Notes: generated by a model from the letters alone, not told the origin. 33,486 nucleotides of DNA from Cellulomonas endophytica (GCF_004123805.1 NZ_RWJX01000039.1:1-33486); one strand, 5' to 3'; numbered from the stretch's first letter, positions 9,049-17,126 are shown. A program made the numbers and translations.

Positions 9049-9075
9049 CTCACGGTGCGGGTCCGTCGTGCCGAT
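9049..9075 (+). promoter_or_regulatory. FliA/WhiG-type sigma promoter candidate (CTCA-N17-GCCGAT)
   Basis: CTCA at 9049-9052 and GCCGAT at 9070-9075 are separated by 17 bases. This resembles motility-type sigma-28 promoters, whose -10 is GCCGAT or GCCGAA and whose -35 in actinomycetes is, as I recall, CTCA. It points towards the XRE/TPR gene, leaving a leader of about 100 bases. An identical arrangement lies at 29719-29745. The rest of the 8944-9185 gap shows no other gene. Confidence 0.35.
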
Positions 9076-9185
9076 CCCGCCCGTGGGACCCGTACACCGT
9101 GCGGCTCCCGCGGGGTGGCGCACGCCGGTCGGCGCGCGCCCCGGGACGGACGACCGACCGGACGGGCGGGACAGTGACGGGATCG

Positions 9186-10517
9186 ATGGCAGCAGAGGTG
9201 GAGCTGGCGCAGCGCCTGCGGGCGGCGCGCCGCAGCGCGGGCATGTCGCAGACGGAGCTCGCGGGGGCGGACCTGTCCCCGAGCTACGTCTCCCTGCTCG
9301 AGGCGGGCAAGCGCGAGCCGTCGGAGGCGACGCTGGTGCTGCTCGCGTCGCGGCTCGGCACGAGCGTGGAGTACCTGCGCGAGGGGGAGCACGGGCCCGA
9401 CGAGACGCGCGCGCGCCTGGCGCTCGCCCGGGCGCGGCTCGCGCTGGGGGACGGCGACCCCTCGGGCGCGCTCGCGCACCTGGCGGACGTCGAGGTCGCG
9501 GCGGTCAGCCCGGGCCTGCGGCGGCAGGCGCTCGCGACGCTGGCCGCGGCGCACGAGACCGCCGGCGACCTCGTGGGCTCGGTGGCCGTGCTCGAGCCCC
9601 TCGTCGCCGAGGCGCGGCAGCAGGGGCGCCGGCTCGAGGGTGCGCGGCTGTCGGCGGCGCTCGCGACGGTGTACCTGCGGGCGGGGGACACCTACCGGGC
9701 GGTGGAGGTGGCCGAGCTGGCGGCGCTCGACCTCGAGGACGCCCAGCTGACCGCGAGCGACGAGCACCTGCGGCTCGTCGCGACGGTGGTGCAGGGCTAC
9801 GCCGAGCGCGGCGACCTGGCCTACGCCGCCCACCGTGCCGGGCAGCTCGTCCGCGTCGCCGACGACCAGGAGTGCCCCCGCGTGCGGGCCCGGGTCTACG
9901 AGCTGGCGGCGACGGTGGCGCAGGAGCGCGGCGAGACGGCCGCGGCCGCCGCCTACGTGGAGCGGGCCCTCGCCGTCGTCGACGAGGGTGTGCTCAACGC
10001 CGAGCTGGCGACGCTGCGGCTCGTCTGGGCCCGGCTGCTCCTGCGGGACCCGCGCTCGGACCCGCGCACGGCGCTGGACCAGGTCGAGCGCGCGTGGCCG
10101 TCCGTGCAGGCCCGGGGGACGCGCGAGGAGCAGGCCCGCGTCGACCTCGACCGCTCCGCGGCCTGCCTGCGCCTCGACGAGGTCGACGGCGCCACCCGCT
10201 GGGCGCTGTCCGCGCTGGCCCGCCTCGACGGCGGTCGGGGCCTGGTGATGGTGCACGCCCAGCTCGCGCTGGCCGACGCGCTGCACGCCTCCGGCGACGG
10301 CGTGGGCGCGGTGCGCGCCGTCGACGCCGCGGCGGAGCTGCTCGACGCGATCGCCCCCTCGCGCCGCACGGCCGCCGCGTGGCGCGAGGTCGGGGACCGG
10401 CTGCGGCGGGTCGGCGACGGGTCGGGCACCGTCCGCGCCTACGACCGCGCGCTGCGCGACGCCGGCTTCCCGTCGGCGGTGCCGCTGCCCACCGTCCCCC
10501 GGGCGCGGGTGCGCTGA
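9186..10517 (+). CDS. XRE-family helix-turn-helix regulator with TPR-like C-terminal region
   Basis: The 443-residue product starts with a Cro/CI-type helix-turn-helix (about residues 4-62) containing LRAARRSAGMSQTELAG, LSPSYVSLLEAGKREPS and LVLLASRLGTSVEYL. The remaining 370 or so residues are Ala/Leu/Arg-rich paired helices in TPR style, for example ALATLAAAHETAGDLVGSVA and AAAYVERALAVVDEG. This architecture is shared by actinobacterial regulators that sense a peptide or protein partner through the repeat domain; no ligand can be named here. ATG at 9186 is chosen because it sits just before the HTH; GTG at 9174 or 9099 is possible. It is divergent from the EAL pair and ends at a strong hairpin. 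Its control of the EAL genes is inference. Confidence 0.85.
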   Translation: MAAEVELAQRLRAARRSAGMSQTELAGADLSPSYVSLLEAGKREPSEATLVLLASRLGTSVEYLREGEHGPDETRARLALARARLALGDGDPSGALAHLADVEVAAVSPGLRRQALATLAAAHETAGDLVGSVAVLEPLVAEARQQGRRLEGARLSAALATVYLRAGDTYRAVEVAELAALDLEDAQLTASDEHLRLVATVVQGYAERGDLAYAAHRAGQLVRVADDQECPRVRARVYELAATVAQERGETAAAAAYVERALAVVDEGVLNAELATLRLVWARLLLRDPRSDPRTALDQVERAWPSVQARGTREEQARVDLDRSAACLRLDEVDGATRWALSALARLDGGRGLVMVHAQLALADALHASGDGVGAVRAVDAAAELLDAIAPSRRTAAAWREVGDRLRRVGDGSGTVRAYDRALRDAGFPSAVPLPTVPRARVR

Positions 10518-10545
10518 CCGGGTCCGCCGGGCAGGGCTGGACGCG

Positions 10546-10579
10546 CCGAGGGGCGCCACCGTGCGGTGGCGCCCCTCGG
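10546..10579. terminator. Perfect 15-bp hairpin terminator between convergent genes
   Basis: A 15-base arm (10546-10560) and its exact reverse complement (10565-10579) flank a GTGC loop. The hairpin lies between the XRE/TPR stop (10517) and the rpsT stop (10630), so it can serve both strands. Neither strand has a T-run after the stem, as is common for actinobacterial terminators. Confidence 0.85.
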
Positions 10580-10629
10580 GAGGTGCGGTGCCGGGCGGGC
10601 CGGCGGGCGGTCGTGCGACCGCCGGGTGC

Positions 10630-10890
10630 TCAGAGGCCGTTGACGGCCTTCGCGAGCGCCGACTTCTTGTTGGCCGCCTGGTTGGCGTGGATGACGCCCT
10701 TGGAGACGGCCTTGTCGAGCTTCTTGGAGGCGACGACGAGCGCCGAGGCGGCACCGTCCTTGTCACCGCCGGCGACGGCCTCGCGGACGCGCCGCACGTA
10801 CGTCTTGAGCTCCGACTTCACGGACTTGTTGCGCAGACGGGCCTTCTCGGCCGTCTTGATGCGCTTGAGCTGGGACTTGATGTTCGCCAC
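10630..10890 (-). CDS. rpsT: 30S ribosomal protein S20
   Basis: Primary 16S rRNA-binding protein of the small subunit, here 86 residues, the usual length. The sequence begins with [20 protein letters not shown], characteristic of S20. It continues with Lys/Arg-rich helices through VHANQ-type sequence ([17 protein letters not shown]) to a short VNGL end. The GTG start at 10890 matches the family N-terminus; a GAGAG purine stretch lies about seven bases upstream. The reading frame is open further upstream, but that part lacks S20 character. The gene is monocistronic: a hairpin terminator follows and a leader of about 140 bases separates it from its likely promoter. In E. coli S20 represses its own translation; whether that happens here is unknown. 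Confidence 0.97.
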   Translation of the reverse strand: MANIKSQLKRIKTAEKARLRNKSVKSELKTYVRRVREAVAGGDKDGAASALVVASKKLDKAVSKGVIHANQAANKKSALAKAVNGL

Positions 10891-11031
10891 GTGTGGACTC
10901 TCTCGTTCTGCTGCGCCGAGGCGCTCGGACAGGTCGTGAGGGCGCGTCCCGCCCCGGGACTGGGGCGTGGGGACACCCTGGGGGAGGAGCGGGGGCAGTG
11001 CCCGCCGACCTGGGCGGACACACAAGGGGTC
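10891..11031 (-). promoter_or_regulatory. Long structured rpsT 5' leader
   Basis: If transcription starts just after the -10 box at 11032-11037, rpsT has a leader of about 140 bases. On the minus strand it can form CCGCC/GGCGG (loop CAGGTC) followed closely by GGGC/GCCC (loop ACT), around 11000-11022. No known riboswitch is recognised. It could be an autoregulatory ribosomal-protein leader. Confidence 0.35.
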
Positions 11032-11037
11032 AGACTA
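11032..11037 (-). promoter_or_regulatory. Likely rpsT -10 box overlapping the upstream gene's stop
   Basis: On the minus strand TAGTCT matches TAnnnT, and its first three bases are the stop codon of the PemK-fold gene. No convincing -35 box is visible. It would give rpsT its own promoter. Confidence 0.45.
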
Positions 11038-11622
11038 CCAGGACTCCCGGTCCCGCAGCGACCGTGCCATCGCCCGTGCCACCGCCTCGAAGCGTGGCCG
11101 CGGCAGCACCGCCCCCTCCCGGCGGACCGCCGCCGGGTCGAGGCGCAGGACCCGGTCGACCCGGACCTCGCTGGGGCGGCCCTGCCGGTCCCAGGCGCCG
11201 CTGCCGACGTCCACCCAGACCCGGCCGTGGCGCGCCTCGTCGGCGGCGTCCCGGTCGTGGTCCCGGCTCGTCATGGCCAGCCCGAGCAGCCGGTCGCCCT
11301 CCCGGCCGACGAGCAGGATCGGCCGGTCCTTGCCCCGGGCGGGGTCGTCCTCGTAGGGCACCCAGGCCCAGACGACCTCGCCGGGGTCCGGCCGGCCGTC
11401 CGGGTGCGGGTCGTAGACGACCTGCGGTCGGCGCGGGTCCCCCCGGGCCGGGCCGGGGCGGGGGCCGGGCAGGTCGCGGCCGCCGGCCGCGTCGCGGACC
11501 GGTGAGGGGCGAGCCCGCGTCCTCGTCGGAGCCGTCGTCCGGGCCGCGCGGTCGCGGACGACGGCGCCGAGCACCGTCCCGGCGAGCCGGGCCGCCGTGC
11601 CGAGCCAGGAGCCGCGCGCCAT
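11035..11622 (-). CDS. Solitary PemK/MazF-fold protein
   Basis: The 195-residue product has about 75 N-terminal residues rich in Arg/Pro/Gly. A PemK/MazF-like barrel follows: PGEVVWAWVPYEDDPARGKD, RPILLVGREGD, LLGLAMTSRDHD. A DPAAVRREGAVLPRPRFEAV-type C-terminus closes the protein. The fold is that of mRNA interferase toxins, but no antitoxin-sized gene lies next to it: the neighbours are rpsT and a divergent ATP-grasp gene. Similar stand-alone proteins are common in Micrococcales, to my knowledge. A role as a working toxin is therefore doubtful; an RNA-binding or RNase housekeeping role is possible. The ATG start has a -10 box (TAGGGT) six bases upstream, which suggests a leaderless message. 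Confidence 0.78.
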   Translation of the reverse strand: MARGSWLGTAARLAGTVLGAVVRDRAARTTAPTRTRARPSPVRDAAGGRDLPGPRPGPARGDPRRPQVVYDPHPDGRPDPGEVVWAWVPYEDDPARGKDRPILLVGREGDRLLGLAMTSRDHDRDAADEARHGRVWVDVGSGAWDRQGRPSEVRVDRVLRLDPAAVRREGAVLPRPRFEAVARAMARSLRDRESW

Positions 11623-11628
11623 GCCCCG

Positions 11629-11634
11629 ACCCTA
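11629..11634 (-). promoter_or_regulatory. -10 box of a leaderless promoter for the PemK-fold gene
   Basis: On the minus strand TAGGGT is followed by six bases and then the ATG at 11622, the same geometry as leuS. There is no Shine-Dalgarno sequence. Confidence 0.55.
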
Positions 11635-11754
11635 GCCCGGGCCGCGACAGGCGGCGCAGGCCCGCCGGACACGCCGGAGGACGGCGTCCCCGCAGGTGGG
11701 AGGGGCCGCAGGCCCGGCCCCCCGTCCTGTAACGCGGGGGACTCACACGGCCGT

Positions 11755-11760
11755 TATCGT
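11755..11760 (+). promoter_or_regulatory. -10 box of a leaderless promoter for the ATP-grasp operon
   Basis: TATCGT ends six bases before the ATG at 11767. It forms a divergent promoter pair with 11629-11634 in a 144-base gap that otherwise shows no gene. Confidence 0.55.
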
Positions 11761-11766
11761 CCGCCC

Positions 11767-13377
11767 ATGGCCGACCTCTTCGACGACTACCCGCCCGGTG
11801 TGGCCTGGGACGAGATGATCATGCCGGGCGGCGGCCCGACCACCGCCTACGCGCAGGTGCACGGTGCGGTCGCGGAGCTGTCGACGGCGGAGCTGCGGGC
11901 CCGGGGCGAGCAGCTCGCCCGCTCCTACCTCACCCAGGGCGTCACCTTCGACTTCGCCGGCGAGGAGCGCCCCTTCCCGCTCGACGTGGTGCCGCGGGTG
12001 CTGGGCAGCGAGGAGTGGGAGGTGCTCGCGCCGGGCGTGTCGCAGCGGGTCCGGGCGCTGGAGGCCTTCCTCGCCGACGTCTACGGGCCGCAGCGGGCGG
12101 TCGCCGACGGCGTGGTGCCGCGGGCGGTCATCGTCTCGTCGACGAACTTCCACCGGCAGGCGCAGGGCATCGAGCCGCCGAACGGCGTGCGGGTGCACGT
12201 CTCGGGCATCGACCTCGTGCGCGACGCGCTGGGCGGCTGGCGCGTGCTCGAGGACAACGTGCGCGTGCCCAGCGGCGTGAGCTACGTGCTCTCCAACCGC
12301 CGCGCCATGGCGCAGACCTTCCCGGAGCTGTTCGCGTCCCTGCGCATCCGGCCCGTGGCGGACTACTCCCGCCGCCTGCACGCGGCCCTCGTCGCCGCCG
12401 CGCCTCCCGGGGTCGACGAGCCGAACGTCGTCGTGCTCACGCCGGGCGTCTACAACTCCGCCTACTTCGAGCACTCGCTGCTGGCCCGCACGATGGGCGT
12501 CGAGCTCGTCGAGGGGGGTGACCTCTTCTGCGCCGGCGGGCGGGTGTGGATGCGCACCACCCAGGGGCGCCGCCGCGTCGACGTCATCTACCGGCGGGTG
12601 GACGACGAGTTCCTCGACCCGGTGGCGTTCCGGTCCGACTCCCTGCTCGGCAGCCCGGGCCTGCTCAGCGCCGCCCGCAACGGGACGGTGACGATCGCCA
12701 ACGCGATCGGCAACGGCGTCGCCGACGACAAGCTGCTCTACACCTACGTGCCGGACCTCATCCGCTACTACCTCGGCGAGGAGCCCGTGCTGCGCAACGT
12801 CGACACCTGGCGGCTGGAGGAGCCCGAGGCGCTCGCGGAGGTCCTCGACCGGCTCGACGAGCTCGTGGTCAAGCCCGTCGACGGCTCGGGCGGCAAGGGG
12901 CTCGTGGTGGGGCCGAGGGCCTCCCGCGCGGAGCTCGCGGACCTGCGGGTGCGGCTGCGCGACGACCCGCGCGGCTGGATCGCCCAGCCCGTCGTGCAGC
13001 TGTCGACGGTGCCCACCCTCGTCGAGGACGGCCTGCGGCCCCGCCACGTCGACCTGCGGCCCTTCGCCGTCAACGACGGCGACAAGGTCTGGGTGCTGCC
13101 GGGCGGCCTCACCCGGGTGGCGCTGCCGGAGGGGCAGCTCGTCGTGAACTCCTCCCAGGGCGGCGGCTCGAAGGACACGTGGGTGCTCGGCAGCGCGACG
13201 CCCAAGCGGTCGGCTACGGCCCTCGCCGCGGGGACGCCGCCCGTCGTGGCCGCAGGGGTCCCCGTCGACACGAGCCCGCACGACTCCGGGCGGGTGGTCC
13301 AGATGCAGCAGCAGCAACAGCAGCAGCAGCAGCAGGTCGTCGCGGCCGGCCCGACGCCCGGGGGTGCGCCGTGCTGA
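11767..13377 (+). CDS. Circularly permuted ATP-grasp type 2 protein with poly-glutamine tail
   Basis: First gene of a three-gene operon found widely in bacteria; the enzyme's substrate is unknown. The family is a predicted ATP-dependent ligase (amide or peptide bond formation). The 536-residue product shows VHVSGIDLVRD, WRVLEDNVRVPSGVSYVLSN, the glycine-rich nucleotide loop VVKPVDGSGGKG (about 366-378), and RHVDLRPFAV (about 425) before VNSSQGGGSKDTWVL. The last 30 residues are unusual: residues 514-523 are ten glutamines in a row, preceded by QM, and the protein ends in Cys. I know of no such tract as a family feature. The start follows a -10 box by six bases. The stop overlaps the alpha-E start by seven bases. 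From memory the mycobacterial counterpart is Rv2411c. Confidence 0.92.
   Translation: MADLFDDYPPGVAWDEMIMPGGGPTTAYAQVHGAVAELSTAELRARGEQLARSYLTQGVTFDFAGEERPFPLDVVPRVLGSEEWEVLAPGVSQRVRALEAFLADVYGPQRAVADGVVPRAVIVSSTNFHRQAQGIEPPNGVRVHVSGIDLVRDALGGWRVLEDNVRVPSGVSYVLSNRRAMAQTFPELFASLRIRPVADYSRRLHAALVAAAPPGVDEPNVVVLTPGVYNSAYFEHSLLARTMGVELVEGGDLFCAGGRVWMRTTQGRRRVDVIYRRVDDEFLDPVAFRSDSLLGSPGLLSAARNGTVTIANAIGNGVADDKLLYTYVPDLIRYYLGEEPVLRNVDTWRLEEPEALAEVLDRLDELVVKPVDGSGGKGLVVGPRASRAELADLRVRLRDDPRGWIAQPVVQLSTVPTLVEDGLRPRHVDLRPFAVNDGDKVWVLPGGLTRVALPEGQLVVNSSQGGGSKDTWVLGSATPKRSATALAAGTPPVVAAGVPVDTSPHDSGRVVQMQQQQQQQQQQVVAAGPTPGGAPC
13298..13335 (+). repeat. CAG triplet repeat encoding poly-glutamine
   Basis: Apart from one ATG and one CAA, this tract is a run of CAG codons: CAG, ATG, three CAG, CAA, six CAG. 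It is an in-frame microsatellite at the 3' end of the ATP-grasp gene. Changes in number would preserve the reading frame and the downstream overlap. Confidence 0.9.
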
Positions 13378-14297
13378 GCCGCATCGCCGAGTCCCTGTTC
13401 TGGATCGGCCGGTACGTCGAGCGGGCGGACGACACCGCGCGCCTGCTCGACGTGCACCTGCAGATCATCCTCGAGGACCCGTGGGCCTCAGAGGACCTCG
13501 CCTGCCGCTCCCTGCTCACGGTCATGGACCGGCCGACCCCCGCGACGGGGCTCGTCGGCCGCGAGACCGTGCTCGACCTGCTGGCCTACGACCGCTTCGC
13601 GCCCACGTCGATCGCGGGGTCGCTCACGTCGGCGCGCGAGAACGCCCGCCGTGCGCGCGAGATCCTCTCGACGGACCTGTGGGAGAGCCTCAACGCGACG
13701 TGGAACGGCCTGCCGGGGCAGATGCGGCCCGTCCGCGCGCACGACTACTTCACGTGGGTCCGCGAGCGCGCGGCGATGGTCAACGGGCTCGTCGACTCCG
13801 TGACGGCGCGCGACGACACGTGGCGGTTCCTCGTCCTGGGCCGGTCCATCGAGCGGGCCGACATGACGGCGCGGCTGCTGACGACGCGGGCGCTCGCGGG
13901 CGCGGCGGGGCCGGGCTGGACGACGCTGCTGCGCTCGTGCGGCGCCTACGAGTCCTTCCTGCGCGTGCACAGGGCGACCGTCTCCGAGGAGCGGGCGGCG
14001 GGCTACCTCCTGCTCGACCGGCAGTTCCCGCGCTCGGTCGTCTTCGCGCTCAACACCGCGGAGGCGATGCTCCTCGAGCTCGACCCCGTGCTCGACTTCT
14101 CGCGGGTCGACGAGGCGCGCCGCGAGATCGGGCTCGTCCGCTCGAGCCTGGAGTACCGCCCGCTCCTCGACATCGTCGACCACCTGCCGGAGGAGATGGA
14201 GCGGGTGCAGCGGGCCTGCTCCGCCGCGAGCGACGCGATCCGCGGTCGCTACTTCCCGGCCGACCTCACCACGCACTGGATCGGGGAGGCGCTGTGA
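13371..14297 (+). CDS. Alpha-E domain protein
   Basis: Partner of the circularly permuted ATP-grasp protein, 308 residues. The start VLSRIAESLFWIGRYVERAD and the repeat-like LGRSIERADMTARLL are hallmarks of the all-helical alpha-E family, named for conserved acidic residues. Other blocks are RENARRAREILS, LWESLN and FALNTAEAML. The biochemical role is unknown; comparative genomics groups it with ATP-grasp and transglutaminase-like genes as a peptide-modification system. The GTG start overlaps the ATP-grasp stop by seven bases. The stop overlaps the next gene's start as GTGA, so all three are translationally coupled. From memory the mycobacterial counterpart is Rv2410c. Confidence 0.92.
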   Translation: MLSRIAESLFWIGRYVERADDTARLLDVHLQIILEDPWASEDLACRSLLTVMDRPTPATGLVGRETVLDLLAYDRFAPTSIAGSLTSARENARRAREILSTDLWESLNATWNGLPGQMRPVRAHDYFTWVRERAAMVNGLVDSVTARDDTWRFLVLGRSIERADMTARLLTTRALAGAAGPGWTTLLRSCGAYESFLRVHRATVSEERAAGYLLLDRQFPRSVVFALNTAEAMLLELDPVLDFSRVDEARREIGLVRSSLEYRPLLDIVDHLPEEMERVQRACSAASDAIRGRYFPADLTTHWIGEAL

Positions 14298-15133
14298 GCC
14301 GCCTGCACGTCGTCCACACCTCCTCCTTCCGGTACGCGACGCCCGTGCTGGCCTCCTACAACGAGGCCCGCATGCGCCCGCTCGACGGCCCGGGCCAGCG
14401 GGTCGTCCGCTCGCGCGTCGACGTGACCCCGCACACCTGGTCCACCGAGTGGACGGACTACTGGGGCACGAGCGTCACCGCGTTCGAGGTGCTCGCGCCG
14501 CACGAGCAGCTCGTCCTGACCGCCGAGCACGTCGTCGAGGTCTCCGAGCGTCCGGCGGTGACCACGGTGACGGGCTGGGACGAGCTGCGCGGGGCGGGCG
14601 TGCGCGACCGCTTCGCCGAGTTCCTCAGCCCGACGCCGACGACGACCGTGCCGGAGGAGGTCGTCGACCTGGCGCGGGACGCCTCCCGCGGCGCCGACCC
14701 GGCGGAGGCGGCGCAGGCCGTCGCGGTCGCGGTCCGGGACGCGCTGGAGTACGTGCCGGGCGTCACCACCGTCCACACCCCCGCGGCGGAGGCCTGGAGC
14801 ACCCGGACGGGCGTGTGCCAGGACATGGCGCACCTCACCGTCGGGGCGCTGCAGGGCGTGGGGGTCCCGGCGCGCTACGTGTCGGGCTACCTGCACCCGC
14901 GGGGCTCCGACGACGACGGGACGGCGGTCACGGGGGAGTCCCACGCGTGGGTGGAGTGGTGGACGGGCGCCTGGTACGGCTACGACCCGACGAACCGCAC
15001 GCCCGTCGGCGAGCAGCACGTGGCGATCGGCCGAGGACGCTCCTACGACGACGTGCCGCCCCTGCGCGGCATCTACGCCGGGCGCGCGACCCAGGACCTC
15101 ACGGTGACGGTGCGCATCACCCGCCAGGCCTGA
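14294..15133 (+). CDS. Transglutaminase-like protein with bacterial N-terminal region
   Basis: Third gene of the ATP-grasp/alpha-E operon, 279 residues. The N-terminal half (HTSSFRYATPVLASYNEARM onward) is the beta-rich region typical of bacterial transglutaminase-like proteins. The C-terminal half holds the papain-like triad: C175 in GVCQDMAH, H217 in SHAWVEWW and D231 in YDPTNRTP. Such proteins may act as peptidases, transglutaminases or amidases. No signal peptide is visible, so a cytoplasmic role is likely. The GTG start overlaps the alpha-E stop. Pairing of a predicted ATP-dependent ligase with a thiol enzyme suggests synthesis and removal of a peptide or isopeptide linkage, which is inference. 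From memory the mycobacterial counterpart is Rv2409c. Confidence 0.92.
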   Translation: MSRLHVVHTSSFRYATPVLASYNEARMRPLDGPGQRVVRSRVDVTPHTWSTEWTDYWGTSVTAFEVLAPHEQLVLTAEHVVEVSERPAVTTVTGWDELRGAGVRDRFAEFLSPTPTTTVPEEVVDLARDASRGADPAEAAQAVAVAVRDALEYVPGVTTVHTPAAEAWSTRTGVCQDMAHLTVGALQGVGVPARYVSGYLHPRGSDDDGTAVTGESHAWVEWWTGAWYGYDPTNRTPVGEQHVAIGRGRSYDDVPPLRGIYAGRATQDLTVTVRITRQA

Positions 15134-15163
15134 CGCCCGCGCCGGGCGCGCGCCGGCGCGTGG

Positions 15164-15169
15164 GACGAT
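15164..15169 (+). promoter_or_regulatory. Possible lepA -10 region
   Basis: GACGAT, in the context TGGGACGATGGGGGCC, resembles the phoH promoter region (TACGATGGGGGG) at 23827. It lacks the first T of TAnnnT. It lies about 45 bases before the lepA start. Confidence 0.25.
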
Positions 15170-15214
15170 GGGGGCCGTCCCCGCCCTGCCGACGAGCCCC
15201 TGGAGTCCCCCCGC

Positions 15215-17101
15215 GTGTCCCCGATCCCCGGTCCCGCCGCGGCGGCCCGCATCCGCCCGGCCGCCACCGCGCCCGAGCTGCTGCGCAACTTCTGCATCAT
15301 CGCGCACATCGACCACGGCAAGTCGACGCTGGCCGACCGCATGCTGCAGGCCACGGGCGTCGTCGAGGCCCGCGCGATGCGCGCGCAGTACCTCGACCGG
15401 ATGGACATCGAGCGCGAGCGCGGGATCACCATCAAGTCGCAGGCCGTGCGGATGCCGTGGGAGGTCGCCGGGACGCCTTTCGCGCTCAACATGATCGACA
15501 CCCCGGGGCACGTGGACTTCACGTACGAGGTGTCGCGCTCGCTCGCCGCCTGCGAGGGCGCGGTGCTCCTCGTCGACGCCGCGCAGGGCATCGAGGCGCA
15601 GACGCTGGCCAACCTGTACCTGGCCATGGAGAACGACCTCGCGATCATCCCCGTGCTGAACAAGATCGACCTGCCGTCGGCCCAGCCCGAGAAGTACGCG
15701 GAGGAGCTGGCGAACCTCGTCGGCGGGAGGCCCGAGGACTGCCTGCGCGTCTCGGGCAAGACCGGCGTGGGGGTCGAGGAGCTCCTCGACCGGATCGTGG
15801 AGCTCGTGCCGGCGCCCGTGGGCGACCCCGAGGCCCCCTCGCGCGCCATGATCTTCGACTCCGTGTACGACACCTACCGGGGCGTCGTCACGTACGTGCG
15901 GGTGGTCGACGGCAACCTCAACCCGCGCGAGCGCATCGCCATGATGTCGACGCGCGCGACCCACGAGCTGCTCGAGATCGGCGTCATCTCCCCCGAACCG
16001 GTCCCGGGGCCCGGGCTCGGCGTCGGCGAGGTCGGCTACCTCATCACGGGCGTGAAGGACGTGCGCCAGTCCAAGGTCGGCGACACGGTGACGAACCAGA
16101 GCAAGCCCGCCGCGGAGGCGCTCGGCGGGTACGCCGACCCGCTGCCCATGGTGTTCTCGGGCCTGTACCCCATCGACGGCTCGGACTACCCCGTGCTGCG
16201 CGACGCGCTCGACAAGCTCAAGCTCAACGACGCCGCGCTGAACTACGAGCCCGAGACCTCCGTGGCGCTCGGCTTCGGCTTCCGCGTCGGCTTCCTGGGC
16301 CTGCTGCACCTGGAGATCGTCCGGGAGCGCCTCGAGCGCGAGTTCGACCTCGACCTCATCTCCACGGCGCCCAACGTCATCTACGAGGTGACGCTCGAGG
16401 ACCACGAGGTCGTCACCGTGACGAACCCGAGCGAGTTCCCGGGCGGCAAGATCCGCGAGGTCCGCGAGCCGGTCGTGCGTGCGACGATCCTCGCCCCCTC
16501 GGAGTTCGTCGGGACGATCATGGAGCTGTGCCAGGCCCGGCGCGGCGACCTGCAGGGCATGGACTACCTGTCCGAGGAGCGCGTCGAGATGCGCTACCTG
16601 CTGCCCATGGCGGAGATCGTCTTCGACTTCTTCGACGCCCTGAAGTCGCGCACCCGCGGCTACGCGAGCCTGGACTACGAGCGCGTGGGGGACCAGGTCG
16701 CGGACCTGGTGAAGGTCGACATCCTCCTGCAGGGCGAGCAGGTGGACGCCTTCAGCTCCATCGTGCACAAGGACAAGGCCTACGCGTACGGCGTCATGAT
16801 GGCCGGCAAGCTCAAGGACCTCATCCCGCGCCAGCAGTTCGAGGTGCCGATCCAGGCCGCCATCGGCGCCCGCGTCATCGCGCGCGAGACCATCCGCGCC
16901 ATCCGCAAGGACGTCCTGGCCAAGTGCTACGGCGGCGACATCACCCGCAAGCGCAAGCTCCTGGAGAAGCAGAAGGAGGGCAAGAAGCGCATGAAGACGA
17001 TCGGCCGGGTCGACGTGCCGCAGGAGGCCTTCATCGCCGCGCTCTCCTCCGAGCCCGCGGGGTCCGCCGGCGGCCGGGACAAGGACGCGAAGAAGAAGTG
17101 A
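15215..17101 (+). CDS. lepA: Elongation factor 4
   Basis: Ribosome-associated translational GTPase that acts on stalled or mistranslocated ribosomes and has been linked to initiation and 30S assembly. The 628-residue length is normal apart from a short N-terminal extension. Visible GTPase motifs: G1 in AHIDHGKST (residues 30-38), [10 protein letters not shown] (G2 region), DTPGHVDF (G3) and NKIDLP (G4). The LepA-specific C-terminal domain includes [20 protein letters not shown] and [20 protein letters not shown]. The GTG at 15215 gives a plausible N-terminus ([10 protein letters not shown]) before [10 protein letters not shown]. It is followed 25 bases later by hemW, a common actinobacterial pairing, and is probably co-transcribed with it. 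The end is Lys-rich (DKDAKKK). Confidence 0.98.
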   Translation: MSPIPGPAAAARIRPAATAPELLRNFCIIAHIDHGKSTLADRMLQATGVVEARAMRAQYLDRMDIERERGITIKSQAVRMPWEVAGTPFALNMIDTPGHVDFTYEVSRSLAACEGAVLLVDAAQGIEAQTLANLYLAMENDLAIIPVLNKIDLPSAQPEKYAEELANLVGGRPEDCLRVSGKTGVGVEELLDRIVELVPAPVGDPEAPSRAMIFDSVYDTYRGVVTYVRVVDGNLNPRERIAMMSTRATHELLEIGVISPEPVPGPGLGVGEVGYLITGVKDVRQSKVGDTVTNQSKPAAEALGGYADPLPMVFSGLYPIDGSDYPVLRDALDKLKLNDAALNYEPETSVALGFGFRVGFLGLLHLEIVRERLEREFDLDLISTAPNVIYEVTLEDHEVVTVTNPSEFPGGKIREVREPVVRATILAPSEFVGTIMELCQARRGDLQGMDYLSEERVEMRYLLPMAEIVFDFFDALKSRTRGYASLDYERVGDQVADLVKVDILLQGEQVDAFSSIVHKDKAYAYGVMMAGKLKDLIPRQQFEVPIQAAIGARVIARETIRAIRKDVLAKCYGGDITRKRKLLEKQKEGKKRMKTIGRVDVPQEAFIAALSSEPAGSAGGRDKDAKKK

Positions 17102-17126
17102 GCGGCGACCCCACGGGCCCGGTGCC

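Noticed and set aside
13298..13335. Poly-Q tract as eukaryotic contamination or assembly error
   Set aside because: It is in frame, interrupted by CAA, and flanked by bacterial coding sequence that continues into the coupled alpha-E gene.
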